The notes: generated by a model not told the origin, from the sequence alone. Shown: positions 1 to 10,092, counted from the stretch's first letter. The stretch is DNA of 64,000 bases from Rapana venosa (GCA_028751875.1 CM054143.1:62371797-62435796); one strand, 5' to 3'. Translations and numbers: made by a program.

Positions 1-262
1 GATGAGACTATAAACTGAGGGCCAGTGTGCGAACGCACGCAGAACATCTTGCACACACGTTAAAACTCGTCTTTTGCCTTTCAGAAATGTAGACCTTGTG
101 ATGCCGGTAGGTTGGGACAGATGATAGATTTTTAAAAGCGTGTACTCACTCGTATCATGTTAAGACATCATTCCCGAAGTTGGAATGTGCTACCTTATGG
201 TGGGCAAACGGTAGCATACGGCAAAGCCTCACTATTGATGAGCCTCGAGATTTAGCCAAGGT
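1..262 (+). mobile_element. S1 SINE core with tail T3, cut by window start
   Basis: The copy begins at the window edge inside the core (GATGAGACTATAAACTG, then AACGCACGCAGAACATC). It runs into the T3 module with GAAGTTGGAATGTGCTACC and a diverged CTCACTATTGATGAGCCTC. The head is outside the window. Non-coding. It is recognised by comparison with more than ten other copies here. Confidence 0.75.
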
Positions 263-592
263 TCTTCTTCTTCGTCGAACGCTCAGACAGCAACCACTGT
301 CATCTGTTCCATGAACTAAAAGGCGTTGCGCTGCGTTAAGCGCCTGACAAGTCAGGCCCAGCGCATCCGACTTCGGCGTGGGAGGAAAAAAAATTTAAGT
401 CTTTCTGGAAAACAAGCCAGGAGAATGGACTAAAAGGCAGAAGATAGACGAGAAGGGTGGTGACAAGAAGAAAAGGCACAAGGCAGAAAGAAAGAGGGGG
501 ATAGAAAAGAGGGAATTCCCAGCACAGAATTTCCAGAAGGTGGGGATGCTGTTTATACTGACAGACCCCTGGCATTCCTACGGGGAAAGCCA
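262..592 (-). mobile_element. R1 GAA-tailed retroposon
   Basis: The plus strand starts with TTCTTCTTCTTCGTCGAAC, the reverse complement of the R1 3' end. It continues through GCGCCTGACAAGTCAGGCCC and a purine-rich 5' part ending near GATGCTGTTTATACTGACAG. The same order recurs at 4845, 8750, 24360, 32205, 36890, 43256 and 46740. The small ORF over it (336-593) has no recognisable protein and is treated as chance. This copy holds one unexpanded AGTCTTTCTGGAAAA...GCCAGGAGAATG unit, the presumed single-copy state of the array at 37180. Confidence 0.75.
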
Positions 593-776
593 AGGAACAA
601 AAATAGACTTTTTTTAAAATCCAAAATCTGGGATAGGCAGAGACTGTCCATTCTACAGTGCTATCTGCCCATACAGCATTTCATTTGTGTTCTTGAACAC
701 TTTGAAATATTTGTTATATTCCTTCTGTTTTATTTTGCCTTTGAGGGTGATATGGAGATGATGAATTCAACAGAAT
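593..776. other. AT-rich stretch, nothing recognised
   Basis: No ORF, RNA or repeat recognised between the R1 copy and the T3 fragment. Confidence 0.5.
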
Positions 777-900
777 AAGCCCGAAGTCGGAGTTCAGGTG
801 CCATAATTGTGGATAAAAACGGGTGCATACGGGTGCAAGTCTCACCATTGGTGAACAGCGGAGCTCTAGCGGAGAAAGGGAAAGAAAGCAGAATGCTGGA
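777..900 (+). mobile_element. S1 tail T3 fragment
   Basis: Contains CCGAAGTCGGAGTTCAGG, a diverged hinge, and CTCACCATTGGTGAACAGCG followed by GAGCTCTAGC. There is no S1 core in front of it. Confidence 0.6.
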
Positions 901-973
901 GTCCTCAGCCAGGCCTGGGTTTATTTGCCTGAAGTGGTAGAATAGTTCGTGCGTAATGCCATTTAACGTGTGT

Positions 974-1254
974 ATGTAGTAGTGTAGTAGTAGTAGTGTG
1001 TGTAGTAAGGTAGTAGTAGTATGTAGTAGGTAGTAGTGGTAGTAGTGGTAGTATTGTATTTAGTGGTTTTAGTAGTAGTGGTAGTAGTATTTGTAGTAGT
1101 AGTATGTGTAGTAGTAGTAGTAGTAGTATTAGTAGTAGTAGTAGTAGTTAGTAGTAGTGGTAGTAGTAGTGGTAGTAGTAGTAAGTGGTAGGGTAGTAGT
1201 AGTTGGTAGTAGTAGTAGTAGTGGTATAGTAGTAGTAGTGGTAGTAGTGGTAGT

Positions 1255-1299
<45 letters not shown>

Positions 1300-1340
1300 T
1301 AGTAGTATTTGGTAGTAGTTAGTGTAGTAGTGGTAGTAGT

Positions 1341-1372
<32 letters not shown>

Positions 1373-1497
1373 TTTATTTGTTAGTATGTAGTAGTAGTGG
1401 TAGTAGTAGTAGTAGGGGTAGTAGTAGGGGTAGTAGTAGTGGTTGTAGTAGTATTTAGTAGTGTAGTAGTTGTAGTAGTAGTAGTAGTAGTAGTATT

Positions 1498-1560
<63 letters not shown>

Positions 1561-1611
1561 GTATAGTAGCAGTAGCAGAGTAGTAGTAGTAAGTAGTAGT
1601 AGTAGTAGTCT
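974..1611. repeat. TAG/GTA trinucleotide array
   Basis: About 640 bp of GTA repeats with scattered variants (GTG, GTT, dropped bases). Translations of either strand give runs of V, S or T with no domain. Long imperfect trinucleotide arrays like this are collapse- and error-prone, so the length is approximate. Confidence 0.95.
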
Positions 1612-1708
1612 TTCCACTTTAAGTGATACCGGGTAGGGTGTGTGTGTGTGTGTGTGTGTGTTGTGTGTGTGTGTGTGTGTGGTGTGTGTGTGTGTGTGTG
1701 TGTGTGTG

Positions 1709-1754
<46 letters not shown>

Positions 1755-1810
1755 ATGCAAGCACGTAAGCGCGTGAGTGTGTGCATGCGTGCGTGCGTGC
1801 GTGTAAGTCT
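1612..1810. repeat. D unit followed by GT microsatellite
   Basis: CTTTCCACTTTAAGTGATAC (a D-unit end) is followed directly by GT repeats with a few interruptions, then GTGC repeats. The same short sequence next to GT or CA tracts occurs at 18935, 19605, 22675, 34650, 39738 and 42368. Confidence 0.75.
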
Positions 1811-2300
1811 GTTTCTTTTATTTCACGTCGGCAATATTTGACAGTGAATGAAATTAGTATGTGTCAATACATCATTGTGAATTTTGTCATTTTGACTTCG
1901 TAATAAATACTCTTCCGACACAACCTTCGTAATCGACAGGGCGGTAAATAAATTAAAATAAAACAAAACAAAACGAAATAATCAAAACATAACACACTGC
2001 TCTGTCGTCCTAATGACAAGAATTTTCAGTGACAAATCTGACAACATACAAATAACCCCACCAGCAACTTAAAAAAATTAAAAGAAGAATCGCCCATGTC
2101 CTTCACACAAGAAGATAGTTCCATTAAACATCTTCCTTAGGCCGTTTGCTCTTGGCAGTTATAGGGCGTCGCCAACCGTTATATCAGATGACATTGTCCT
2201 TGGTTGAATGTGGTTGTTGTTGTTATTGTTATTGTTGCTGCTGCTGCTGTTGTTGTTTATGGCGGAAGAAACTGTGTGTGAATCCCTGGAATGGTGATGA
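1811..2300. other. Unassigned AT-rich stretch
   Basis: No convincing ORF or RNA. A short GTT/GCT run lies at 2215-2255. I could not match the rest to any other repeat in the window. Confidence 0.5.
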
Positions 2301-2303
2301 ATA

Positions 2304-2790
2304 GAAAAGAGAAGATAAGTCGTGGAGGGAAGACAGGAAGGAGGTGGGAAGACAGGAAAGGGAGGTGGGAAGAGAGGAAGGAGGTGGGAAAACAGGAAGG
2401 AGGTGGGAAGACAGGAAGGATGTGGGAAGACAGGAGGGGTGGGAAGACAGGAAGGAGGTCACGGAAGGAAGACAGGAAGGAGGTCACGGAAGGAAGACAG
2501 GAAGGTCACGGAGGGAAGACAGGAAGGATGTCACGAAAGGAAGACAGGAAGGAGGTCACGGAAGGAAGACAGGAAGGAGGTCACGGAAGGAAGACAGGAA
2601 GAGGAGAGAAGACAGCAAGGTCACGGAAGGAAGACAGGAAGGTCACGGAAGGAAGACAGGAAGAGGAAGGAAGACAGGAAGGAGGTCATGGAAGGAAGAC
2701 AGGAAGGTCACGGAAGGAAGACAGGAAGAGGAAAGTCGGGCAGCGAAAGACGTGAAGTCAGGGAACGACAGACAAGAAAGGGAAGTAATG
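2304..2790. repeat. GA-rich minisatellite (GGAAGACAGGAAGG units)
   Basis: Units of about 20-30 bp built from GGAAGACAGGAAGGAGGTC with ACGG insertions, about 20 copies, nearly pure purine on the plus strand. All three plus frames stay open for 150-225 codons because units rarely contain stops. The K/E/R/G-rich translations are repeat artefacts. Confidence 0.9.
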
Positions 2791-2799
2791 GCAGCTTCA

Positions 2800-3240
2800 T
2801 CTTGCTTTTGGGGTTTGGGGGTGGGGGGTTTTAACCCTGTATGTCTATTTTTTTTCTATGTGATAGCTTTTTTTCTACAGAGTTTTGCTAGGAGCAATTC
2901 TCTTGCTGCCGTGGGTTCTTCTGCGTGCGCTAAATGCATGTTGTGCACACTGGACCTTGATCTACCTCTCATCTCCGGTAAAAAAAAAAAACTAGCACCC
3001 AGACCATCACCCAAATTCTAGTGGAGGGGGGGGGTGGGGTGGGAAGAGGGGAAGGGGGAGGGGAATTTCTGGTTCAAACGGAGATTGGACCAGTAACTTT
3101 TCATATTCCACACATGTGCAGTCGTAACCTGTAGACCACCGATCTGCCGTATTACGTGACTCCCTTAACCAACATTTTTCAGATCATTTTACAAACGGGG
3201 GACGGAGGGGGAGGGGGGGTGGAGGGGGAGGGGGGAGGGG
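2800..3240. other. Unassigned stretch with G-rich tracts
   Basis: Contains G-runs near 3025-3060 and 3195-3240 around a short unassigned sequence. No coding or RNA signal seen. Confidence 0.5.
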
Positions 3241-3425
3241 AGGCTCGGGATAGCCTAGTGGTTAGAGCGTTGTGTTCGCAATTTGACGGCCCGGGATCAA
3301 TCCTAGCTGTGAGCTACTACCCAGATGCCCGTTCACTGTGGCCACCTCAGTGGTGGGCAAATGAACGATTGTGTGCGCAAAACTTTCACCATTGGTGAAC
3401 CTCGCAGCGCTAGCTGGTGAACAGA
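3241..3425 (+). mobile_element. S1 SINE, head H1 joined to tail T3, core deleted
   Basis: A clear tRNA-like head (GGGATAGCCTAGTGGTTAGA; A-box-like TAGCCTAGTGG, degraded B box GGGATCAATCC) runs after a short gap into T3 (GGTGGGCAAATGAACGAT ... CACCATTGGTGAACCTC). The whole ~190-bp core is missing. Confidence 0.7.
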
Positions 3426-3517
3426 GGGAACAAACTAGCCAGTGGATTAGGGGGCGGGGGGCTGTCTCCTTCTCAGTCTCCGCGCCTGGTCAGTATGAGG
3501 CAATTAGTGACCATTGG

Positions 3518-3875
3518 ATCATCATCGTTATCATTTTTATCATCATCGTCATTATCATCATTATCATCGTCGTCGTACTCCTTACCATCATCATCCTCAT
3601 CATTCTCAATATCATCCTCATCATCACCACCACCATCATCATCATCATCATAACCACCACCATCATCATCCTTATTATTGTCATTATCATCACCATCATC
3701 CTTACCATTATCATTATCCTCATCATCATCATTATTACCATCATCATCATCATCATCATTACCATCATCACCATCATCATTATTGCCATCATCACCATCA
3801 TCATTATTATCATCATCATTATTATCATCATCATCACCACCACCACCACCACCACCACCATCATTATTATAATGC
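3518..3875. repeat. ATC trinucleotide array
   Basis: About 350 bp of ATC/ATT/ACC triplets. It gives false poly-H, poly-I and poly-D/M ORFs in several frames. Confidence 0.95.
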
Positions 3876-3959
3876 TCAACATGCTGCAGAAACAACCCAA
3901 TGCCCTCTGCTCACATGTTTTCCTTCCAGCATATAAAATGACTCCTTCCCATGTGGGTA

Positions 3960-4078
3960 GCGAACACGTATACACACACGAGCGGTCGCGCGCACGCACG
4001 CACGCACGCTGCACCCATCCACAACGCGCACATATGCATATGCATGCACGCAGCATCCACCCACCATATGCACCCATG

Positions 4079-4126
<48 letters not shown>

Positions 4127-4140
4127 GACACACACGCACA
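3960..4140. repeat. CA/CGCA dinucleotide-rich tract
   Basis: CGCACGCA and pure CA runs (4088-4122) immediately precede a headless S1 core. Confidence 0.9.
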
Positions 4141-4430
4141 ATGTCAAAGTCCTTCGGATGAGATTACAGACCTAGACCCCGTGAGTGAATACATGCAGAA
4201 CATCTTGCACGCACGTTATAAACCTGTTCTGCCTTTATGAAGAGTAGACCATTTTGTGCTGGTTGGAACGAATGACAATTTTTCAAAAACACATGCACAC
4301 AGGTGTCGTGTTTAGACAATATCCCCACAGTCGGAATGCGGCTACCTTCATGGTGGGCACAAACGGTCGCACACGCTAACCTCTCACCATTGGTGAACCT
4401 CGGAGCTCTAGCCGAGGAACGAAAAAAAAT
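4141..4430 (+). mobile_element. S1 SINE core plus tail T3, no tRNA head
   Basis: AGTCCTTCGGATGAGATTAC opens the core. The hinge GTGTCGTGTTTAGACAAT leads to T3 (CAGTCGGAATGCGGCTACC, CACCATTGGTGAACCTCGG). Where a head should be there is a CA microsatellite. Confidence 0.8.
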
Positions 4431-4844
4431 CTTAAGTCATTTTTTGATCAACTCTTTTTTTTCAAGGCAAACACTCTTTCACTGCATTAGAGCACGACAA
4501 GGGAGGTAATCTATTTGTCCATGCAGAAACATTGCTCCGTCTCCTGATACTTTCACCCGTCAATGAATCGACAAGCAAGTCCTGTTGAAGATTCTCCACG
4601 TTCTGAATAATCATGATCATTTTTCAAAGTGGAGGGGATCAGGCTCGAGGTGACGTTCAATATCAGCGCTGTCGTTGTTCGTTGTTCCTTGGTGCTCAGT
4701 CATTCGTTATCTGGTCTTTTGCATTATCCCCTTGTCAGAGTGGCGTGATGGCCTGTGAGAGTGGAGGGCGTCACCGCTAGGGGGTTTCTGTGTATCGGAT
4801 TAATTTTAATCGGCTTACAGATGTCAGTCTGATTCCAATCCCCC
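4431..4844. other. Unassigned stretch
   Basis: No ORF of note and no repeat match elsewhere in the window. Possibly unique flanking DNA. Confidence 0.5.
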
Positions 4845-5112
4845 ATAGGGATGCGTGGAGGGGCGGGGGAGTCAGTATAAATAGCATCCCCACCTTCTGG
4901 GGATTCTGTGCCAGGAATCCCCTCTTGTCTATCCCTCGTTTTGTTCCTGCCTTCTTCCTATTTTTTCCTTGTCACCTTCTTCTTGTCTTTTTCTGCCTTT
5001 TTTGGTCCATTCTCCTGCCTTTTTTTCCATTAAAACTTCAAAGATAGCAATTCTCTCCCGAAGTCGGATGTGCTGGGCCCGACTCCTCAGGCGCTTGACG
5101 GCAGCGCAACAT
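4845..5112 (+). mobile_element. R1 retroposon, 5' part, interrupted by LINE
   Basis: Carries AGTCAGTATAAATAGCATCC, the pyrimidine-rich TTTCTGCCTTTTTTGG region and CCGAAGTCGG...GCGCTTGACGGCAGCGC. The sequence breaks at GCAACAT and resumes at 6869 after an LA LINE. Five bases AACAT occur on both sides (5108-5112 and 6869-6873), a likely target-site duplication. Confidence 0.75.
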
Positions 5113-5127
5113 GCAGCCTTCGACTCC

Positions 5128-5559
5128 GTAGATCACGTAGATCACATAGATCACATAGATCACGTAGATCACATAGATCACATAGATCACATAGATCACA
5201 TAGATCACGTAGATCACATAGATCACGTAGATCACATAGATCACATAGATCACGTAGATCACATAGATCACATAGATCACATAGATCACATAGATCACGT
5301 AGATCACATAGATCACATAGATCACATAGATCACATAGATCACATAGATCACGTAGATCACGTAGATCACGTAGATCACGTAGATCACATAGATCACATA
5401 GATCACGTAGATCACATAGATCACATAGATCACATAGATCACATAGATCACATAGATCACGTAGATCACGTAGATCACATAGATCACGTAGATCACATAG
5501 ATCACATAGATCACATAGATCACATAGATCACATAGATCACATAGATCACGTAGATCAC
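5128..5559. repeat. 48 x 9-bp array (GTAGATCAC / ATAGATCAC) inside LINE RT
   Basis: Exactly 432 bp, 48 units of nine bases, alternating GTA and ATA starts. On the plus strand it reads Val/Ile-Asp-His 48 times between AAFDS and SVLLSRLQ. A single VDH or IDH is expected there, as in the LINE at 58672-60475 (FDTIDHSILL). The unit is a multiple of three, so the frame survives. All variation seen is a first-base G/A transition. Confidence 0.98.
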
Positions 5560-6699
5560 TCAGTTCTTCTCTCCCGTCTTCAGAAAACTTTTGGTATTAA
5601 AGGCACAGCACTCACCTGGTTCAGCTCATACCTTACAGACCGATTCTACACAGTTGCAGTAAACAAGATTCAATCAACACCTGCCAAACTGGAATGTGGA
5701 GTCCCACAGGGATCAGTTCTCGGCCCTGGTCTTTTCACTCTCTACACTGTTCCTCTTTCACATTTAATAAATCGTCATCAGATCAACCATCCTTTTTATG
5801 CAGATGACTCTCAGATTCTAAGCAGTGATACTCCTGAAAATCTGCCCTCACTCTTGATTAATATGTCCTACTGCCTTCAAGATGTCCAAAATTAGATGAT
5901 ATAAAACAAGTTACAGCTAAATGCAGATAAAACCAAAGCCTGCTTGTAGGGACCAAACACAAACTCTCTTCCATCACAACAGCTTCAATAGAATTCGACA
6001 ATACATCAGTCTCTCTTTCCACTGCTGTGAAATATCTAGGAGTCGTTATCGACAACACACACTCCATGTAAAAATTAATCACCCAAACCTGCCAGTCGTG
6101 CTACTATCAATTACGTCGCATTAGTGCAATTCGAAAGTACCTGTCCATTGATGCAACATCCAAACTAGTCACGTCTCTTATTCTCTCACGTCTGGACTTT
6201 TGCAATTCTCTTCTGGCTGGTCTGTCAGCATCATCTATCCATTCCCTTCAACGTATACAAAACTCTGCAGCTCGACTAGTCCTCAGAAAGAAAAAAATCT
6301 GAGCACATCACTCATGTCTTACGATCTCTGCACTGGTTGCCTGTGTCACAGAGAGTTAACTATAAGATCAGTACCCTTTGTTCCAAATGTCTCCACAAAA
6401 CAGCACCTTCCTACCTCTGTGAATGTCTCCACCTGTACACTCCTTCTCGTTCCCTCCGCTCTGCTGCAGATACCTTGTACTTAAGAATACCTAGATTCAG
6501 CCAATCTACTGTTTGCCGTCGCTCTTTCTGTTTCTGGTCCATCGATCTGGAATGATCTCCCTCATTCCCTTTGCCAAAAGCCTGCTTATGACGCTTTTAA
6601 ATCCGGCCTCAAGAAATATTTATTTCAAACCTAAGATTCTCCCCTCTTGTTTCATCTCATTTTTGCCCCTGCCTACAGCCAAAACCCCATCACCCTGCC

Positions 6700-6752
6700 G
6701 GAGTGTACAAGCTTTATGTGTGTGCGTGTGCGTGTGTGTGCGTTCGTGCGAT
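6700..6752. repeat. Short GTGTGC tract in LINE 3' region
   Basis: GTGTGCGTGTGCG run in the LA LINE 3' untranslated region. The same part of the LINE at 22327-23360 carries long CA/GT tracts. Confidence 0.8.
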
Positions 6753-6868
6753 CGTTTGAATTTGTTAAAACTATAAATTGTAACTGGCTGCATGTGAATG
6801 AGTGGGATGAATGAAAGCGCTTTGATTTGTTTTTTGCAGGATATGGCGCTATATAAATTCCATGTATT

Positions 6869-6940
6869 AACATATTTTCGCTCTCATGACAGACAACAAT
6901 AGTTGCTGTCTGAGCGTTCGACGACGACGAAGAAGGAGAA
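6869..6940 (+). mobile_element. R1 retroposon, 3' end (continues 4845-5112)
   Basis: ATTTTCGCTCTCATGACAGAC, then the complementary arm GTTGCTGTCTGAGCG, then TTCGACGACGACGAAGAAGG. The two arms can form a stem-loop next to the GAA-type tail. Confidence 0.8.
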
Positions 6941-7070
6941 ATAACACGGCAAATCACTCATCAATAAAATGTGCTTCAACCACTTTCCAGAGGAGCATGT
7001 TAAATATCTAGAGCCTGCCGACAGAAGGATTCTTCATGTATTTCGGTTTTCAAACTCTTGGATGAGGGGT

Positions 7071-7460
7071 GACTGGGTGGATCGCTGGTCTAGAGGTAAC
7101 GCGCCTGCCTAGAAAGCAAAAAGTCCGGGTCGGAAGTGTGCGGTGGTTTTATCCCCGTTTTGGCCCGAAATTTTTCCCCCATCCTTTAGACCCTGAGTGG
7201 TGGTCTGGATGCTAGTCTTTCGGATGAGACAATAAACTGAGGTCCCGTGTGTTATATATACTTATTTAGCGTAGTAAAAGAACCCATAGCAACAAGAGAG
7301 TTGTCCCTGGCAAAATTATGTAGAAAAAAGCCACTCTGATATGAAAACAGTTGGAGACACGAAAAAATGGGTGGCGCTGCTCTTTTGGCGACGCGCTCTC
7401 CCCGAGGAGAGCAGCCCGAATTTCACGCAGAGAAATCTTCTGTGACTTAAAGTATATTAT
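7071..7460 (+). mobile_element. S2 tRNA-derived SINE, near full length
   Basis: tRNA-like head GGTCTAGAGGTAACGCGCC with a weakened B box. Then CTTTCGGATGAGACAATAAA...GGTCCCGTGTG (the start shared with the S1 core), AAAGAACCCATAGCAACAAG, GTTGTCCCTGGCAAAATT, GGTGGCGCTGCTCTTTTGGC, GCGCTCTCCCCGAGGAGAGC and TCACGCAGAGAAATC. The second copy at 35470 is the better reference. I recall similar SINEs in several marine invertebrates but cannot confirm a family name. Confidence 0.85.
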
Positions 7461-7814
7461 TAAGCAGAGAAGAATACTCTATGCAACGTTTATATTTTTT
7501 TATCTTCTCATTTTTAAAAGAAATAGCATGTTAAAAATGTAGACTGATTTAACTGCTGAGGAACTGAATAAACCCCTGACTTAAACCACTTTTCATTTGG
7601 AATGCAGATCAACTTTCTTCCCTTGAAATTGAATGTGAGCTGGCTTAATTGGCTTGAAGATTATGTATAGATTGATTTACTGGCGTTACAACTAATTGTA
7701 GATCGGCTTACTTTCCATGGGAGTAGGGTGGCATTTTCGGCAGCAGTTTCAGCAAGCAGACTGCCGTGGGAAGTGTCAGAGGAAGCGGTACTAATTACCT
7801 GCTACAGCTCCTGC
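7461..7814. other. Unassigned stretch
   Basis: AT-rich with a few GATTTA/GGCTTA-like motifs. No coding or repeat match recognised. Confidence 0.45.
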
Positions 7815-7895
7815 CCTCTTGGCGTCGTGGTATATGCTCTGGATTCCTGGCTAGAAGCTTGCGGGTTCGAGTCCCATAAGAGTCCTGGTTTTGGG
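7815..7895 (+). mobile_element. tRNA-like SINE head
   Basis: GGCGTCGTGGTATATGCTC (A-box-like) and GCGGGTTCGAGTCCC (good B box) about 35 bp apart. No matching cloverleaf acceptor stem was found, so this is a SINE head or tRNA relic, not a tRNA gene. Confidence 0.5.
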
Positions 7896-7924
7896 AGGTT
7901 TTTTGGACTCCAGCCTGTTTGGTC

Positions 7925-8105
7925 TTTAGAGTAAATTTGCTGTGGCATTAATTCTCTTGTTTCTCGTTTCGTGGCTAAAGCTCCGATGTTTACGAATGGT
8001 GAGATTTTAGCTAAACGACCGTGTGTGTACACTGTGAAGGTAGCCGCATTCCGGCTGTGGGGTGGATGTCTAAACACGACAGCAGTATGCATGCCAATCT
8101 TTTTT
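7925..8105 (-). mobile_element. S1 tail T3 (minus strand)
   Basis: On the plus strand: CTCGTTTCGTGGCTAAAGC, ACGAATGGTGAGATTTTAGC, ACTGTGAAGGTAGCCGCATT, GGATGTCTAAACACGAC. This is T3 reversed, without core. Confidence 0.75.
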
Positions 8106-8383
8106 TTAAAATATTTTGTCCTGAGTTCCGAAAGCGCCGAAAGTTTGCATTTTCAATCTGGTGCCTGCGTAAATGCACAAAGAAAAGTAAGGCGATAGCA
8201 GGTCTGCAGACAAAAATTATCTGGAAGATCGAAATAATTCCCATCCCTTAATTTCTAGAGGGCACCAAGATTCGGAGCCCCCACCCCCCTCCCCCATATC
8301 CCCCACCCCACCCCATGTCTCCTGATCAGTAAACTCAACATCTCATTGTCTTAACCACTTGGCTACTGGTTCCGTCAATCATT
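8106..8383. other. Unassigned stretch
   Basis: Ends in a C-rich run (8270-8320) and a short sequence with CTTAACCACTTGGCTAC, which resembles the end of a reversed tRNA-like head. Nothing firmer can be said. Confidence 0.4.
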
Positions 8384-8720
8384 GGGGGAGGGGATAGTCT
8401 GGGGTTAGAGTAATGCGCTCATGATCTGCTGACCCGGGTTCGAATCTCGTTCAAGAGGATGTTTTCCTCTGGAGTTAACATCAGTGCCGACTCCACTCCC
8501 CCTAAAAGTCCTTTGGATGAGACTACAAACCGAGGTCCCGTGTGCAAACGCACGTGGAACATCTTGCGCACATGTTAAAATTCTTTTAACTTTTCGGAAG
8601 AGTAAGCCATTGTGTGCCGGTGGGAATAGATGACAACATTTACAAAACTGCATACGCACGGGGACTAGATGTAAAGAAAAGCACATAAGTGCTTATTCCA
8701 TTATCCTTGAGATAATTTTT
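8384..8720 (+). mobile_element. S1 SINE, full length (H1-core-T1)
   Basis: Head GGGGATAGTCTGGGGTTAG with B box GGGTTCGAATCTC (about 8436-8448). Then the linker GAGTTAACATCAGTGCCGAC, core CCTTTGGATGAGACTAC...GTGCCGGTGGGAATAG, and tail GGACTAGATGTAAAG with stem-loop AAGCACATAAGTGCTT and ATTATCCTTGAGATAA. One of three complete H1 copies with tail T1. Confidence 0.9.
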
Positions 8721-8749
8721 AATCACATAACAGTGCTCCCCTGTGAGTA

Positions 8750-9075
8750 TGCCGGGTGCCTGTCAGTGTAAATAGCATCCCCGCCTTCTGGAAATTCTGT
8801 GCTAGGTATTGCCTCTTTTCTATCCCTCTCTTTGTTTCTGCCCTGCTCTGGGTTTTTTAACCTGTCGCCTCCTTCTTGTCTATTTTCGGCCTTCTTGGTC
8901 CATTCCCCTACCTTTATTTTTTTTTTTACCAGAAAGACATTAAAGATACATATTCTCTCTTATGCCGAAGATCGGATGCGCTGGGCTTGACATCACAGGT
9001 GCGCGACGCAATTTCGCTCAAATGACAGACAACAATTGCTGCTGTCTGAGCGTTCGATGAAGAAGAAGAATATAA
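8750..9075 (+). mobile_element. R1 retroposon, full length
   Basis: Begins GTGCCTGTCAGTGTAAATAG. It has the pyrimidine-rich middle (TTTCTGCCCTGCTCTGG, TTCGGCCTTCTTGGTCC) and CCGAAGATCGGATGCGCTGG, then TTTCGCTCAAATGACAGAC and TGCTGTCTGAGCGTTCG, ending GATGAAGAAGAAGAA. It lies 30 bp after the preceding S1. Confidence 0.85.
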
Positions 9076-9124
9076 CACTGCTGTTAAAACTAACAATCAA
9101 ACAGTTCTAACTTTTTATTCGTTC

Positions 9125-9245
9125 CTCAAATTACAGCTCCGAACTTCACCAGTAGTGAGATTTTGTGTATGGGACCGTTTTTACCCACCATGAAGGTAGC
9201 CATATTCTGACTTCGGGGAAGAGTTCGATTATTAGGAATCGGGCG
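9125..9245 (-). mobile_element. S1 tail T3 (minus strand)
   Basis: Plus strand shows CTCCGAACTTCACCAGTAG, TGAGATTTTGTGTATGGGAC, CCACCATGAAGGTAGCCAT, ATTCTGACTTCGGGGAAG: T3 reversed. Confidence 0.7.
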
Positions 9246-9276
9246 ACCGCTGTATCAACGCCATTTTCAACAGGAG

Positions 9277-9279
<3 letters not shown>

Positions 9280-9307
<28 letters not shown>

Positions 9308-9646
9308 TGGTGTGTGTGGTGGTGTGTGTAGTGTGTTGTGTGTGTTTGTGTGTGTGTGTTGTGGTGTGTGTGTGTGTGTACGTGTGTGTGTGTGCGTGTG
9401 TGTGCATGTGTTGTTGTGGTGTGAGAGAGAGAAGAGAATGTGTGTGCGTGTGTCCGTGTGTGTGCGTGCGTGTGTGTGTGTGCATGTGAAAGTGCGTGGT
9501 GTGTGTATGTGCTTGCGTGGTATTGTGTGTGCGTGCGCGCGCGTTCGTGTGTTTATGTGAGAGAGAGAGAGAGAGAGGAGAGATTATGTGTTACGTGCTG
9601 TGTGAGAGAGTAAATGTATGTGAGTTGTGTGTTTGTGGTGTTAGTG

Positions 9647-9706
<60 letters not shown>

Positions 9707-9862
9707 TGTGCGTGCGTTTGTGTGTTTGTGTGTGTGTGTGTGTGTGTGTATGTGTGTGTGTGTGTGTGTGTGAGTGTGTGTGTGGTGTGTGTGGCTACCG
9801 TCTGCCTGCCTGCCTGCGTGTGTACGTGCGTGCGCACGTGTGTGTGGTGTGTGTGTTCATTT
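9280..9862. repeat. GT microsatellites with GA patches
   Basis: Two GT-rich blocks (about 9283-9545 and 9635-9862) with short GAGAGA runs near 9425 and 9558-9575. The C/V and T/H rich ORFs here are artefacts. Confidence 0.95.
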
Positions 9863-9867
9863 ATTTA

Positions 9868-10092
9868 TTATATTATTCTTTTATATCGAGGATAATGGAA
9901 TAAGCACTCATGTGCTTTTTTTACATCCGCCCCCGTGTGTATGCGGTTTTTGTAAATTTCCCCTTTTTTTCCACCGGCACAAAAGGGCCCTACTTTTTCA
10001 ATAGCGGAACAGGATTTAACGTTGCGAAAGATGTTCGCATGGTTCGAAACGGGGGGCCTCGGTTTTAAAGCTCATCCGAAGGACTTTGGTGT
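9868..10092 (-). mobile_element. S1 SINE core plus T1 (minus strand)
   Basis: TATATCGAGGATAATGGAAT, AAGCACTCATGTGCTTTTTT and GTATGCGGTTTTTGTAAATT, then a base-damaged core (GGCACAAAAGGGCCC) ending GCTCATCCGAAGGACTTTGG. Homopolymer indels are frequent, which hints at poor consensus quality. Confidence 0.8.

Larger units (their letters stand above)
5113..6868 (+). pseudogene. LA-type LINE (CR1/L2-like), 5'-truncated reverse transcriptase
   Basis: Remains of a reverse transcriptase starting at the A motif (AAFDSVDH). Downstream are WFSSYLTDRF, LECGVPQGSVLGP, the catalytic FYADDSQIL near 5797-5822, and in other frames [15 protein letters not shown] and LHWLPVSQRV-like segments. The reading frame holds to about 5893, then fails through several frameshifts and stops. 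The 3' end (6806-6868) has AAGCGCTTTGATTTG and GCGCTATATAAATTCCATG, the same terminal module as the LINEs at 22327 and 58672. Endonuclease and RT N-terminus are absent, so this is a dead 5'-truncated copy. Within 15 bp of the truncation point an array of 48 nine-base units has grown in frame. Clade assignment is from motif style only. Confidence 0.88.

Noticed and set aside
2291..3021. K/E/R/G-rich ORFs of 150-225 codons
   Set aside because: Translation of a purine-rich minisatellite in all three frames.
3371..4240. 289-codon Ile-rich ORF and overlapping poly-His/Asp ORFs
   Set aside because: They span an ATC array, SINE heads and a CA tract; no protein domain.
5038..5600. Asp-His, Ile-Tyr-Val and Ser-His-Arg repeat proteins over the 9-bp array
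   Set aside because: Three open frames over one tandem repeat. Only the Asp-His frame continues into RT, and that gene is a truncated LINE.
7815..7895. A functional tRNA gene
   Set aside because: A- and B-box-like motifs are present, but I could not build acceptor and anticodon stems. The same holds for the SINE heads at 8384, 17503, 34785 and 35470.
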